Positions 1-9,236 of a DNA stretch of 57,544 nucleotides are shown here, in pieces. The position numbers and the translations under genes are program-made. The stretch comes from Flavobacteriales bacterium (GTDB lineage: Bacteria; Bacteroidota; Bacteroidia; NS11-12g; UBA9320): the NCBI GenBank assembly GCA_020635455.1, contig JACJZT010000011.1:1-57544 (forward strand), in the 5' to 3' direction. Position 1 is the first letter of the stretch; each line of letters opens with the position of its first letter. The notes under the pieces are model-generated. The model was given only the letters and a program-made list of their open reading frames with translations, was not told where the DNA came from and did no database searches.

Positions 1-2415
1 TTCGTCACATCCAAAGAAATTTATCGTTCTGCTAAAACCTCGGATACAATTTCAGGATTGCAAAACGGGAAATATATTCTTAAAGTGGAAGCGCTAAATG
101 AATTCGGTTGCAATTCAGTAAAGTTGGATACATTTGCTTATTTAAACCAATCCTATATTCACATTAAAGGGGATTCTATTGTATGTCCTGAAAATGAAAT
201 TCCATATTCGATACTTTCAAACTTATCAAATAATTTTAAGGGACATCTTAAATGGTATGTGGATAACCAACTGAGTTCTTCCTCCGATCTTCCAGTCTTT
301 AAATTCCAAAATTCATCCGTGTTGGAGGCCAGGATTAACCTGGTTAAAGGGAAATGGAATTGCACACTTAAGGACAAATTGCAAATTCACGTTCAAAAAA
401 ATACGGTGATCACCGGTCCGGATGAAATTAAAGTATGTTATAATTCCGGTTTATTCGATCTTAATAAGGTTTTGGTATCACCTGCTAACGGAAAATGGAC
501 CAGCTCTTCCGAAAAGTTGGTAAAATCGTTTGTGAATACGGACGATGTTTACCCTTATCAGCAAGACACCTTGCCGATATTATATACACTGGATGATGTA
601 TGCAGTTCAAAGAAATCCATTCAGTTCATCTTACAGGCATTACCCGATATTGAATTATCAAATGCAACGATCTGTGATACCAACTCTGCCATTTATCTAA
701 GACAAATGGTTAGAAAACCTTATAATACTAACGATTTTTCCTATTCCTGGAAGCTCAATGATCCTTCGGCACGAATGGAAGAAGTTAATGGAAGGACCGT
801 TGTATATCCCGTCGATCTGGGTATTGGATCTCATCTTTTGTTCGTTGAATGCACAGGACAAAATGGTTGCAGTGCCAAAGATACCGGCCAGATCAACATT
901 CTTCCATCGGTTAAGATAGACCTTAAACCGGAAGTAGTATGTCAGAATAATGGCTTGGTTGATCTTCAAAAAAGATTTAAGGTTAGTCCTTCCGGAGGTA
1001 GCTGGAGTTTTTTCGATTTTGATCTTTTTGATGTTCACAATCGACTAAAAACGGACACCTGTGGAACTTTTAGCATAAAATACATTTACGATCAATTTGG
1101 ATGTTACGACGAAAAAGAACTTTCTCTGGTTATACAATGTCAGCCCGATATAACCACTACGATGCGTAAGGAAGTATGCTTTGATGAATTGCCATTGCAA
1201 CTTGTCGGAACTCCGAGTGGTGGGAACTGGCAAGGTGCTTATATAAATGGAGACCTGTTCAGTCCCCCTGTATCAGGGAAACAGGAATCTTATAAATTAT
1301 ATTATCTTTTAGATGAAGGAAGTTGCAGGTTTGTACAGAACTTTGACTTACGCATTAACCCTTTGCCAACCATACAATTGTTTACCAATAAATTAGTTTA
1401 TTGCCAAGGAGAGGATATTCTTGTAAACGGCAGGGTTGACAACACTAACCTTCTTGAATTTAAATATAATAGCAAGGTAATCACGGAACAGATTTTTAAT
1501 TCACAAACATTTTCAAATCATTACCTTTCAACCGCCGGTAAAAACCAACAGGTTAAGTTGAATCAGATATTTTTAAAAGGTACCAATACATATGGGTGTT
1601 CCAAAAATGAGATCCTGTATTTTAATTTACTGCCGGGACCTGAGATAAAGACGATCGAAGACATTGAATTGTGCGAAAATGTAAAACTTTCAGTCGATCC
1701 GGAGATCCTTTATTCGGGTAGTGGAAATTTGTCGTATCAGTGGTTTTTAAACCAAAATCCTTTTTCAACCAACAAAAATTTGAAGGAGCTCCTGGCCCCA
1801 GGAATTTACCATTTTGATCTTCAGGTTGATGACGGTAATTGTTCAGATAAAACAGCAGTAAAAGTTACGGTTAAAAAAGCTCCTGTTGCTTCATTTTTTG
1901 TTAAACCTGCAGAAACCACTTCGGTATTTAAACCCGATTTCAAATTTGTAAATACAAGCGAAGGCGCTCAATCCTATGAATGGTATCTTGGAAACCCAAA
2001 GGGAGTAATTCATTCGAGAAGCAAGGATGTTGAATATACCTATACCGATACAGGAAGTTATGAGATCAAACTTATAGCCTATAATGATGAAGGTTGTTCG
2101 TCAGAATTTACAAAAATTGTTTTTGTTAAACCCGATATCCTTTTATTCATCCCTAATGCGTTTAGCCCGGATGGTAAAAATGAAGAGAAAAATAATGAAT
2201 TCGGTGTTTCAATTAATGAGTATGGAAGTTTTCAGATGGAGGTCTTTGACCGATGGGGACAAAAGGTATTCCGAACCAACGATCCTGATGTAAAATGGGA
2301 TGGAACATCTAATTCAGTTCCCTGTACACCGGATATTTACTTTTATTCAATTGAAGTTTACAGTATTACCGGAAGGCGATATTTTTACAGAGGCACCATC
2401 ACTCTAATTCGATAG
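1..2415 (+). CDS. T9SS type B (gliding-motility C-terminal domain) surface protein, 5' end missing
   Basis: The reading frame is open from base 1, so the gene starts left of the window and 804 residues of its C-terminal part are visible. Most of it is a chain of beta-sandwich segments with regularly spaced cysteines, as in PKD/SprB-like adhesins. A PKD-like domain lies at about residues 627-712. The last 90 residues form a CHU_C / type B sorting domain: IPNAFSPDGKNE, then VFDRWGQKVF, then WDGT and a final YRGTITLIR. Such domains direct export through the type IX system and surface retention. The ligand is unknown. Confidence in the C-terminal domain is high; the overall role is inferred. Confidence 0.88.
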   Translation, partial: FVTSKEIYRSAKTSDTISGLQNGKYILKVEALNEFGCNSVKLDTFAYLNQSYIHIKGDSIVCPENEIPYSILSNLSNNFKGHLKWYVDNQLSSSSDLPVFKFQNSSVLEARINLVKGKWNCTLKDKLQIHVQKNTVITGPDEIKVCYNSGLFDLNKVLVSPANGKWTSSSEKLVKSFVNTDDVYPYQQDTLPILYTLDDVCSSKKSIQFILQALPDIELSNATICDTNSAIYLRQMVRKPYNTNDFSYSWKLNDPSARMEEVNGRTVVYPVDLGIGSHLLFVECTGQNGCSAKDTGQINILPSVKIDLKPEVVCQNNGLVDLQKRFKVSPSGGSWSFFDFDLFDVHNRLKTDTCGTFSIKYIYDQFGCYDEKELSLVIQCQPDITTTMRKEVCFDELPLQLVGTPSGGNWQGAYINGDLFSPPVSGKQESYKLYYLLDEGSCRFVQNFDLRINPLPTIQLFTNKLVYCQGEDILVNGRVDNTNLLEFKYNSKVITEQIFNSQTFSNHYLSTAGKNQQVKLNQIFLKGTNTYGCSKNEILYFNLLPGPEIKTIEDIELCENVKLSVDPEILYSGSGNLSYQWFLNQNPFSTNKNLKELLAPGIYHFDLQVDDGNCSDKTAVKVTVKKAPVASFFVKPAETTSVFKPDFKFVNTSEGAQSYEWYLGNPKGVIHSRSKDVEYTYTDTGSYEIKLIAYNDEGCSSEFTKIVFVKPDILLFIPNAFSPDGKNEEKNNEFGVSINEYGSFQMEVFDRWGQKVFRTNDPDVKWDGTSNSVPCTPDIYFYSIEVYSITGRRYFYRGTITLIR

Positions 2416-2462
2416 AACTTAATAAAATCTTAAGGCACTTAGCTTGTAAATTTAACATTTTG

Positions 2463-2489
2463 ATCGATAAAATTATTAATCGATTTTTT
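2463..2489 (+). terminator. Probable intrinsic terminator after the type B surface protein
   Basis: ATCGAT at 2463-2468 pairs with ATCGAT at 2479-2484 around a 10-base loop and is followed by a run of six T. A wider imperfect pairing (GCACTTA near 2435 with TAAGGTGC near 2490) could lengthen the stem. Confidence 0.45.
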
Positions 2490-2525
2490 AAGGTGCTCAA
2501 AATGTGTTAATTATAAAATTGCACC

Positions 2526-2544
2526 AACGTTCATCGAAAACGTT
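2526..2544 (+). promoter_or_regulatory. Candidate operator: repeated AACGTT box upstream of tetR
   Basis: AACGTT occurs at 2526-2531 and 2539-2544 with seven bases between. Each box is itself a palindrome, so the pair forms a 19-base inverted repeat 12 bases upstream of the predicted -33 box. TetR regulators usually bind such sites near their own gene; the assignment is inference. Confidence 0.3.
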
Positions 2545-2555
2545 TAGAATTTTAT

Positions 2556-2585
2556 TTGTTTCCATTGTGCAAAATATTAGTTTTG
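2556..2585 (+). promoter_or_regulatory. Bacteroidota-type promoter of the tetR-efflux operon
   Basis: TTG at 2556-2558, a 19-base spacer and TAGTTTTG at 2578-2585 match the TTG-N17-23-TAnnTTTG consensus exactly. The ATG is at 2593, only seven bases after the -7 box, so the mRNA would have little or no leader. Confidence 0.6.
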
Positions 2586-2592
2586 CGCCCTG

Positions 2593-3183
2593 ATGTTAAA
2601 TCGTATTGTTGAAGGCTGCGAAACCCTGTTCCGTAAATACGGAATTAAAAGTCTTAGTATGGACGACATAGCCCGGGAACTCGGTATGAGTAAACGCACC
2701 ATTTACCAATTTGTAAACGACAAAAATGATCTGGTACTTAAAACCTTCTCCCACATCTTATCCAATCACAAATCAAGATGTAATGAGATCCATAAGGAAA
2801 TAAAAAATCCTGTGCTGGAAATCCTGGAATTCACCAAAGAAATGTCGAGTCAGATGAAAGAAACCCATCCTGCAATTTTCTTTGATCTCAGGAAATACCA
2901 TCCGGATGCCTGGCAAATGTTCAATGGGTTTAGCCAGGAATTTATTTTTCAACACATAAAAGATAATTTGAAAAAAGGCATTGAAACAGGCCATTACAGA
3001 AATGACCTGGATGTAAATATCATACCTCAGTTATACATCTGTTTAATTCAAAACATTACCAATCCGGAATGTTTCTCAAATATAGAATACAATTTCAACA
3101 CCATTTACAGCGAAATGATCCGTTACCATTTTTATGGAATTTGCACTGCTAAAGGTTTAAAATTTATCGATACAAAAGAATAA
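2593..3183 (+). CDS. TetR/AcrR family transcriptional regulator of the efflux operon
   Basis: The 196-residue protein has the TetR layout: an N-terminal helix-turn-helix at about residues 18-48 (SMDDIARELGMSKRTIYQF) and a helical ligand-binding and dimerisation part with no obvious sequence signature. TetR proteins usually repress neighbouring genes and release DNA on binding a ligand. This gene is first in a same-strand run with tolC, adaptor and RND pump genes; the next ATG is 11 bases after its stop. It is therefore probably the autoregulated local repressor of the pump. The ligand cannot be told. Confidence 0.9.
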   Translation: MLNRIVEGCETLFRKYGIKSLSMDDIARELGMSKRTIYQFVNDKNDLVLKTFSHILSNHKSRCNEIHKEIKNPVLEILEFTKEMSSQMKETHPAIFFDLRKYHPDAWQMFNGFSQEFIFQHIKDNLKKGIETGHYRNDLDVNIIPQLYICLIQNITNPECFSNIEYNFNTIYSEMIRYHFYGICTAKGLKFIDTKE

Positions 3184-3193
3184 CCATACGAAT

Positions 3194-4501
3194 ATGTTTA
3201 ACAAAATATTATTAACAATTACAATTTTCACATTTGGTTTTAGTGACCTGGTTCAGGGTCAGGGTCAGAAGTTTACTCTTAAAGAAGCTGTAGAATATGC
3301 GCTTCAGAACCATCTGGATGTTAAAAACAAAAAACTTGGTGAAGATTATGCAATTGAACAGGTAAATGAAACAAGAGCAATAGGATTGCCTCAACTTAAT
3401 GCCAATGTTCAATTTGTGAATAATGTTGAGAAACAGGTATTTGTATTCCCAAATCCGGCAACGGGAAAGTCTGAACCGATTCGTGTAGGAAACACATACT
3501 CAACTGTGGGAACACTGAGTGCTTCATGGCTTGCATTTGACGCCAGTTATTTCATTGGCTTAAAAGCCGCGAATGCATATACCGAACTTGTGAAACTCCA
3601 AACCAATCTTGCGGAAAGAGATGTTGAAGAAAATGTAACCAAGTCCTACTATCTGGTCTTAATAACAAAGGAAAACATTAATCTTATCGATCAGAACCTT
3701 AAGACTCTTGAGGATATTTTATTTCAAACCGAAGGTTTCTATAAGAACGGATTCGTTGAAAAGATCGATGTAGATCGCCTCAAGCTTACTCTGTCAAATT
3801 TAAATATTACTAAAAAGTCGCTTCAGGACCAGTACGAGGTAGTTAAACAATTGTTAAAAATGAATATGGGAATGAATGTAGATACCGAGATAGAGTTGAC
3901 TCAATCGCTTGAGGAGTTGTACAAATCAACCATGGCAACTGAGAACAGTACTTTTGATGTAAAACTAAGGGTTGAATATCAGCTTTTAAACAGGCAACTC
4001 GTACTGAACAATCTTGACAAAAAAAGATATGAAATGAACAAGATCCCCAATCTTGCTTTGTTTGCAAATTATGTTCAGAGCAATTTTGAAGAAAAGATAA
4101 AATACGACACCTGGTACTCTAATTCCTTCTGGGGTTTTCAAATCGGTATTCCACTATTTTCAGGGTTTAATAACAGAGCTCAACTTAAAAAAAGATATAT
4201 AAACATAAGTCAGACAAAAAACTCCATGGAAATATTTGAGAACGCTGCCAAAATGCAGGCCAATCAGGCGGTTGCCAAATATCAGCGGAGTTTGGAAACC
4301 ATTGAACTTCAAAAAAAGAATCTTGAATTGGCCAATGAAATTTTAAGGATCAGTTCACTAAAACTAAAAGAAGGTGTAGGGTCAAATCTTGAGATCTCTA
4401 ACGCTCAACAGGAATTAAAAGCCTCACAGACCAATTATCTTAATTCGATATATGATTTGTTGATGGCACAATTGGAATTAAAAAAAGCTTTTGGAAAATA
4501 A
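3194..4501 (+). CDS. TolC-family outer membrane efflux protein
   Basis: The 435 residues start with a signal peptide (about 1-23) followed by FTLKEAVEYALQNHLDVKN, the usual opening of an OEP/TolC domain. Two long helical halves follow, with a beta-strand segment containing IGIPLFSGF near residue 318 and a C-terminal coiled region rich in Gln, Leu and Glu. TolC proteins form the trimeric outer-membrane exit duct of tripartite pumps. Length and position between tetR and the adaptor fit well. The cargo is not predictable from sequence. Confidence 0.92.
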   Translation: MFNKILLTITIFTFGFSDLVQGQGQKFTLKEAVEYALQNHLDVKNKKLGEDYAIEQVNETRAIGLPQLNANVQFVNNVEKQVFVFPNPATGKSEPIRVGNTYSTVGTLSASWLAFDASYFIGLKAANAYTELVKLQTNLAERDVEENVTKSYYLVLITKENINLIDQNLKTLEDILFQTEGFYKNGFVEKIDVDRLKLTLSNLNITKKSLQDQYEVVKQLLKMNMGMNVDTEIELTQSLEELYKSTMATENSTFDVKLRVEYQLLNRQLVLNNLDKKRYEMNKIPNLALFANYVQSNFEEKIKYDTWYSNSFWGFQIGIPLFSGFNNRAQLKKRYINISQTKNSMEIFENAAKMQANQAVAKYQRSLETIELQKKNLELANEILRISSLKLKEGVGSNLEISNAQQELKASQTNYLNSIYDLLMAQLELKKAFGK

Positions 4502-4525
4502 AATCAATTAAACACACTTACCACA

Positions 4526-5665
4526 ATGAAAAATATAAAAACAGCTACCTTCATTGCAATTTTTGCGGTCTTATTAATAGCTTGCGGTCAATCAGACAAT
4601 TCTGATCTGTCGAAGAAAAAAGAAGAACTCAACAAATTAAAGCAGGAAAGAACCGAATTAAGCAACAAGATCAAAGAACTGGAAAATGAAATTGAAAAGC
4701 TGGATTCAGGTTCTGCAGGCAATTCTAAGTCTGCTCTTGTAAAAACGGAAAAGATCGAAATAAGTCTTTTCAAGAATCAAATCGAAGTAATGGGCAAGAT
4801 CGATGCGGATCTAAACACAAATGTAAGTTGCGAGATCCCTGGTAAAATCCAAAGGATCTATGTGCGTGAAGGCCAAAGGATAACCGTTGGCCAAACACTT
4901 GGAGACCTTGATAATACGGTTTCGGAAGTTGCATTGAACGAAGTTAAAACTCAACTTGAATTTGCAAAAACAGTTTATCTGAAACAAAAAAACCTTTGGG
5001 ATCAGGAAATTGGAACGGAAATACAATACCTTACCGCCAAAAATAACTATGAAGGATTACAAAAGAGGCTTGCTACCATGAACCAGCAACTTGGGATGGC
5101 CAATATCAAGTCACCTATAAACGGGGTTGTAGATGAAGTTTATATAAAAACCGGACAATCGGTTGCTCCGGGAGTACCCTGCTTCAGGGTCGTAAATACC
5201 AATCAGTTAAAGGTAAAGGCACAGATCGCCGAATCGTTTGCAGGGAAAATACATATCGGAGATAAGGTAAGTCTGAGTTTTCCGGACATAAATAAAACGA
5301 TCGAAGGTAAGATCAGTTATGCTTCCAAAGTTATTGATCCTTTGAACCGCACCTTCTTTGTTGAGATACCAATTGCCTTTAATGAGGATTATAAGCCAAA
5401 CATGCTGGCAAAGATTAATATCATTGACTATACCAATGAAAACGCCATTGTTGTCCCAATCAACACCGTAAGAACCATAGGAAACGAACAGTTTGTAATG
5501 ATCTCAACAAAGAATGGAAACAAGAATGTGGCCAAAAGACAAAAAGTAAGCATTGGGAAGATATATAACGGAATGGCTGAGGTTGTGACCGGATTATCCG
5601 TAGGTGATGCGCTAATTACCATAGGATATCAGGAACTTGAAGATGGGGATGAATTAAAATTATAA
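4526..5665 (+). CDS. RND efflux periplasmic adaptor subunit (HlyD/MFP family), lipoprotein
   Basis: A lipoprotein signal ends in LLIACGQ with the acylated cysteine at residue 20. A predicted coiled coil rich in Lys and Glu occupies residues 27-60. The biotinyl-lipoyl-like and beta-barrel parts follow: EIPGKIQRIYVREGQRITVGQTLG near residue 100 and SPINGVVDEVYIKTGQSVAPG near residue 195, the paired half-motifs of membrane fusion proteins. It bridges the inner-membrane pump and the TolC duct in the periplasm. It lies 24 bases after tolC. The N-terminal coiled coil before the lipoyl half is an unusual addition. Confidence 0.92.
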   Translation: MKNIKTATFIAIFAVLLIACGQSDNSDLSKKKEELNKLKQERTELSNKIKELENEIEKLDSGSAGNSKSALVKTEKIEISLFKNQIEVMGKIDADLNTNVSCEIPGKIQRIYVREGQRITVGQTLGDLDNTVSEVALNEVKTQLEFAKTVYLKQKNLWDQEIGTEIQYLTAKNNYEGLQKRLATMNQQLGMANIKSPINGVVDEVYIKTGQSVAPGVPCFRVVNTNQLKVKAQIAESFAGKIHIGDKVSLSFPDINKTIEGKISYASKVIDPLNRTFFVEIPIAFNEDYKPNMLAKINIIDYTNENAIVVPINTVRTIGNEQFVMISTKNGNKNVAKRQKVSIGKIYNGMAEVVTGLSVGDALITIGYQELEDGDELKL

Positions 5666-5729
5666 TTCCCAATTTCCTGAATCGTATACTTTTCAAACCC
5701 TATCAACATTCAATAACACAGAAAATAAA

Positions 5730-8700
5730 ATGCAAGAACATAAAAAAGGTCCAAAAGAATTTTTTGCCAGTTCATGGTCAATCGACAATAAAACAAGTAT
5801 TTTTATCTTTACCATAATTCTGACTATTGTTGGCATCCTTTCGTATAATAGTTTACCAAAAGAAAAATTCCCGGACATTGTTATACCGACCATAATGATC
5901 AACACGGTATATCCGGGTTCTGCGCCTTCCGACATTGAGAACCTGGTTACCAAACCTATTGAAAAGCAAATCAAAGCTATATCGGGTGTTAAAAAATTAA
6001 CCAGTAATTCGGTTCAGGACTTTTCGATGGTGGTTGTTGAATTCAGCACAGAAGTTGATGTAACGGAAGCTAAGAGAAAAGTGAAAGATGCTGTTGATAA
6101 GGCAAAGAGCGACCTTCCGAATGATATGCCTCAGGATCCATCTGTTATGGAGTTGGATTTCAGTGAGATGCCAATCTTATTCATAAACATTTCGGGAGAC
6201 TACGATCTTAATCTACTTAAGAAATATGCGGAAATGGCCGAAGACAAGATCGAGGCACTTTCAGAGATCACACGAGTTGACCTTGTTGGTGCCCTTGACC
6301 GCGAAGTTCAGATCGATGTGGATATGTATAAAATGGAAGCCGCACAAATAACCCTGAGGGATATCGAAAACGCAGTGGCATTTGAAAACATGCGTATTTC
6401 GGGCGGTAACATAAAAATGGACAATATGCAAAGAACCCTGAGTGTATCCGGTGAATTTGATAAAGTTTCCCAAATCGAAAACATTCTGATAAATGGTATG
6501 TCAGGAGCATCCGTTTATTTAAGGGATATTGCAACGATAAAGGATGGTTTCAAAGAGCAGGAAAGCTTTGCAAGACTTGATCATAAAAATGTTTTGACCT
6601 TAAATGTTATAAAAAGGAGCGGGGAAAACCTAATTCTTGCCAGTGACAAATGCCGGGCAATTGTTGAAGAATTGCAAAAAACCAAATTTCCAAAAGATCT
6701 CAATGTCGTGTTGACCGGCGATCAAAGTCACGACACGCGAGTAACCTTGCACGAACTTCTAAATACCATCATTATTGGTTTTATTCTGGTTACCCTTATT
6801 CTAATGTTTTTTATGGGAGCAACCAATGCAATTTTTGTGGCGCTATCGGTACCTTTATCATGTTTTATTGCCTTTCTGGTCTTTCCTACCATCGGGTTCA
6901 GCTTAAACATGATCGTTCTTTTCGCATTTCTTCTATCCCTCGGTATTGTGGTTGATGATGCTATTGTGGTAATTGAAAATACGCACAGGATCTTTAATAA
7001 TGGAAAAGTACCTATTGCAAAAGCGGCAAAGGAAGCAGCCGGAGAAGTGTTTTTGCCCGTGCTGGCCGGAACTCTTACCACCCTTGCACCTTTTATTCCA
7101 CTTGCCTTCTGGAGTGGGATCATCGGCAAATTCATGTTTTTCTTACCGATTACCTTAATTGTTACGCTTTTGGCTTCTCTGGCCGTTGCTTACATAATAA
7201 ATCCGGTCTTTGCTGTGCAGTTCATGAAACCTGCTCAGGACCCTACCGACCCGGACGTAATTCGAAAGAGTAAAAGATCGACCAAAAGGATTTCAATTTT
7301 CATGGGTGCCATTGCCTTGTTGCTTTACATAACCGGAAATTTTGGCGGAGGAAATTTTGTATTAACCTTACTATCACTCTTTTTAATTAACAAATATCTT
7401 TTAGCCGGTGTTATAGACAGATTCCAAAAGAAAACCTGGCCCTCCATTCAGGACCGGTATGCAAGAACTTTAACCTGGTGCCTGCAGGGAAAAAGACCCT
7501 GGGGACTAATTGCAGGAACCATTGGATTGTTCTTCATTTCAATATTTCTTTTGATCGCCCGAAATCCGGGTGTTATATTCTTTCCTTCGGGTGAACCTCA
7601 TTTCGTTTATACCTATATCACCTTACCGGTGGGAACCGATCAGGCATATACCGATAAGGTTACCAGAGAAGTTGAAGACAGAATTTACAAGGTCCTTGGT
7701 GAAAACAATCCAATAGTTGAATCCGTGATCTCAAACGTTGCTGTTGGTGCAACGGACCCTCAGGAGAACGACAATTCAGTAGCAAGTAATAAGGCGAAAG
7801 TATCCGTTTCATTTGTCCAATTTGATCAAAGAAATGGAGAATCCACCTCTGCATATCTCAGTAAGATAAGAGAGGCCGTAAAAGGAATTCCGGGTGCAGC
7901 AATTACCGTAAGTCAGGAAAATAACGGACCTCCTACCAGTAAGCCGATCAGTATAGAAGTATCCGGAGATGATTTTGATGAATTGATCCTTACCAGTAAC
8001 AGCCTGAAACGATACCTGGACAGCGTAAACATTGAAGGAGTTGAAGAACTTAAAAGCGACCTTGTTGATATAAAACCGGAAATTGTAATTGACATTGACC
8101 GGGACAGGGCCAATCGCGAAGGAATAAGTACGGCACAGATAGGAATGCAGGTTAGAAACGCCGTATTTGGAAAAGAAGTATCAAAGTTCAAGGATGATAA
8201 CGATGATTATCCAATACAACTTCGTTTTAAGGAAAGTCAGCGTTCGAACATTAACCAGTTAATGAATCTGAAAATATCCTACAGAGACATGAACATGGGT
8301 GGATTGATCCGACAGGTGCCCCTGAGCTCGGTTGCGGAAATCAAATACGGAAATACTTATGGAGGAATCAAAAGAAAAAATCAAAAAAGAGTTGTTACCG
8401 TGTCGTCAAACGTACTGGGTGAATACAATGCCAATGAGGTTGTTGCTAAAGTTGGAGATGCAATAAGTACTTTTAACAAGCCTGAATCGATTTCTATTGT
8501 TATGGGGGGTGAAATGGAGGAACAAAAGGAAACAGGTGCCTTTCTGGGCGGAGCTTTATTAACTTCGATCGGTTTGATTATCCTAATTTTGGTCATTCAA
8601 TTCAATTCGATCAGTAAGCCGTTAATAATCTTAACTGAAATTCTGTTTAGTATTATCGGAGTTCTACTTGGCTTTGCCATTTTCGGAATGGAATTCTCTA

Positions 8701-9119
8701 TCGTAATGACAGGAATAGGAATTGTTGCACTTGCAGGAATTGTTGTAAGAAACGGTATCTTGCTTGTAGAGTTTACCGACGAGCTGATCTTGCGGGGTAT
8801 GGAAACAAAAGAGGCAATAATAGAAGCAGGCAGAATAAGAATGACTCCTGTTATCTTAACGGCTTCAGCTGCAATACTTGGTTTGATACCATTAGCAATA
8901 GGTTTGAACATTGATTTTGTTACCTTATTTACGGAGTTTGATCCTAAGATCTTTCTGGGTGGTGACAGCGTTGCATTTTGGGGACCTCTAAGCTGGACCA
9001 TGATCTTTGGACTTGGATTTGCAACCATCATCACATTGATACTGGTACCTGCAATGTATCTGATCGCCTATAATATGAAACTGAATCTTAACAAATTCAC
9101 GAATCGTATTAATGAATAA
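5730..9119 (+). CDS. RND efflux transporter permease (HAE1/AcrB family)
   Basis: The 1129-residue protein is a full RND pump: a first membrane helix around residues 20-40, a periplasmic porter domain, TM2-6, a second porter domain and TM8-12. The proton-relay pair is visible as Asp409-Asp410 in GIVVDDAIVVIENT, matching Asp407/Asp408 of AcrB. It is about 80 residues longer than AcrB. The extra length lies in a central stretch (about 500-570) with an additional hydrophobic pair and in an enlarged loop before the last helix. It is the last gene of the operon and should use proton motive force to export unknown substrates with the two preceding proteins. Confidence 0.94.
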   Translation: MQEHKKGPKEFFASSWSIDNKTSIFIFTIILTIVGILSYNSLPKEKFPDIVIPTIMINTVYPGSAPSDIENLVTKPIEKQIKAISGVKKLTSNSVQDFSMVVVEFSTEVDVTEAKRKVKDAVDKAKSDLPNDMPQDPSVMELDFSEMPILFINISGDYDLNLLKKYAEMAEDKIEALSEITRVDLVGALDREVQIDVDMYKMEAAQITLRDIENAVAFENMRISGGNIKMDNMQRTLSVSGEFDKVSQIENILINGMSGASVYLRDIATIKDGFKEQESFARLDHKNVLTLNVIKRSGENLILASDKCRAIVEELQKTKFPKDLNVVLTGDQSHDTRVTLHELLNTIIIGFILVTLILMFFMGATNAIFVALSVPLSCFIAFLVFPTIGFSLNMIVLFAFLLSLGIVVDDAIVVIENTHRIFNNGKVPIAKAAKEAAGEVFLPVLAGTLTTLAPFIPLAFWSGIIGKFMFFLPITLIVTLLASLAVAYIINPVFAVQFMKPAQDPTDPDVIRKSKRSTKRISIFMGAIALLLYITGNFGGGNFVLTLLSLFLINKYLLAGVIDRFQKKTWPSIQDRYARTLTWCLQGKRPWGLIAGTIGLFFISIFLLIARNPGVIFFPSGEPHFVYTYITLPVGTDQAYTDKVTREVEDRIYKVLGENNPIVESVISNVAVGATDPQENDNSVASNKAKVSVSFVQFDQRNGESTSAYLSKIREAVKGIPGAAITVSQENNGPPTSKPISIEVSGDDFDELILTSNSLKRYLDSVNIEGVEELKSDLVDIKPEIVIDIDRDRANREGISTAQIGMQVRNAVFGKEVSKFKDDNDDYPIQLRFKESQRSNINQLMNLKISYRDMNMGGLIRQVPLSSVAEIKYGNTYGGIKRKNQKRVVTVSSNVLGEYNANEVVAKVGDAISTFNKPESISIVMGGEMEEQKETGAFLGGALLTSIGLIILILVIQFNSISKPLIILTEILFSIIGVLLGFAIFGMEFSIVMTGIGIVALAGIVVRNGILLVEFTDELILRGMETKEAIIEAGRIRMTPVILTASAAILGLIPLAIGLNIDFVTLFTEFDPKIFLGGDSVAFWGPLSWTMIFGLGFATIITLILVPAMYLIAYNMKLNLNKFTNRINE

Positions 9120-9129
9120 GATGTTTTAC

Positions 9130-9154
9130 CTCTAAAGGCCTAAGCTCATTAGAG
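9130..9154 (+). terminator. Weak hairpin after the RND operon
   Basis: CTCTAA at 9130-9135 pairs with TTAGAG at 9149-9154 eleven bases after the pump stop codon. The following bases are TTTGATT, so the T tract is poor. Confidence 0.3.
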
Positions 9155-9236
9155 TTTGATTAATAAATAGGAATTCAATTGGATAATCCTTTGGGAATGG
9201 TTTAATTTGTTAAGAATTAATCATTAAGATCCCATT

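Noticed and set aside
6728..7135. 135-residue minus-strand ORF inside the RND gene
   Set aside because: It is antisense to the membrane domain holding the proton-relay residues; the forward frame is clearly the gene.
8597..9034. 145-residue minus-strand ORF inside the RND gene
   Set aside because: It is an antisense reading of a strongly conserved pump domain with no features of its own.
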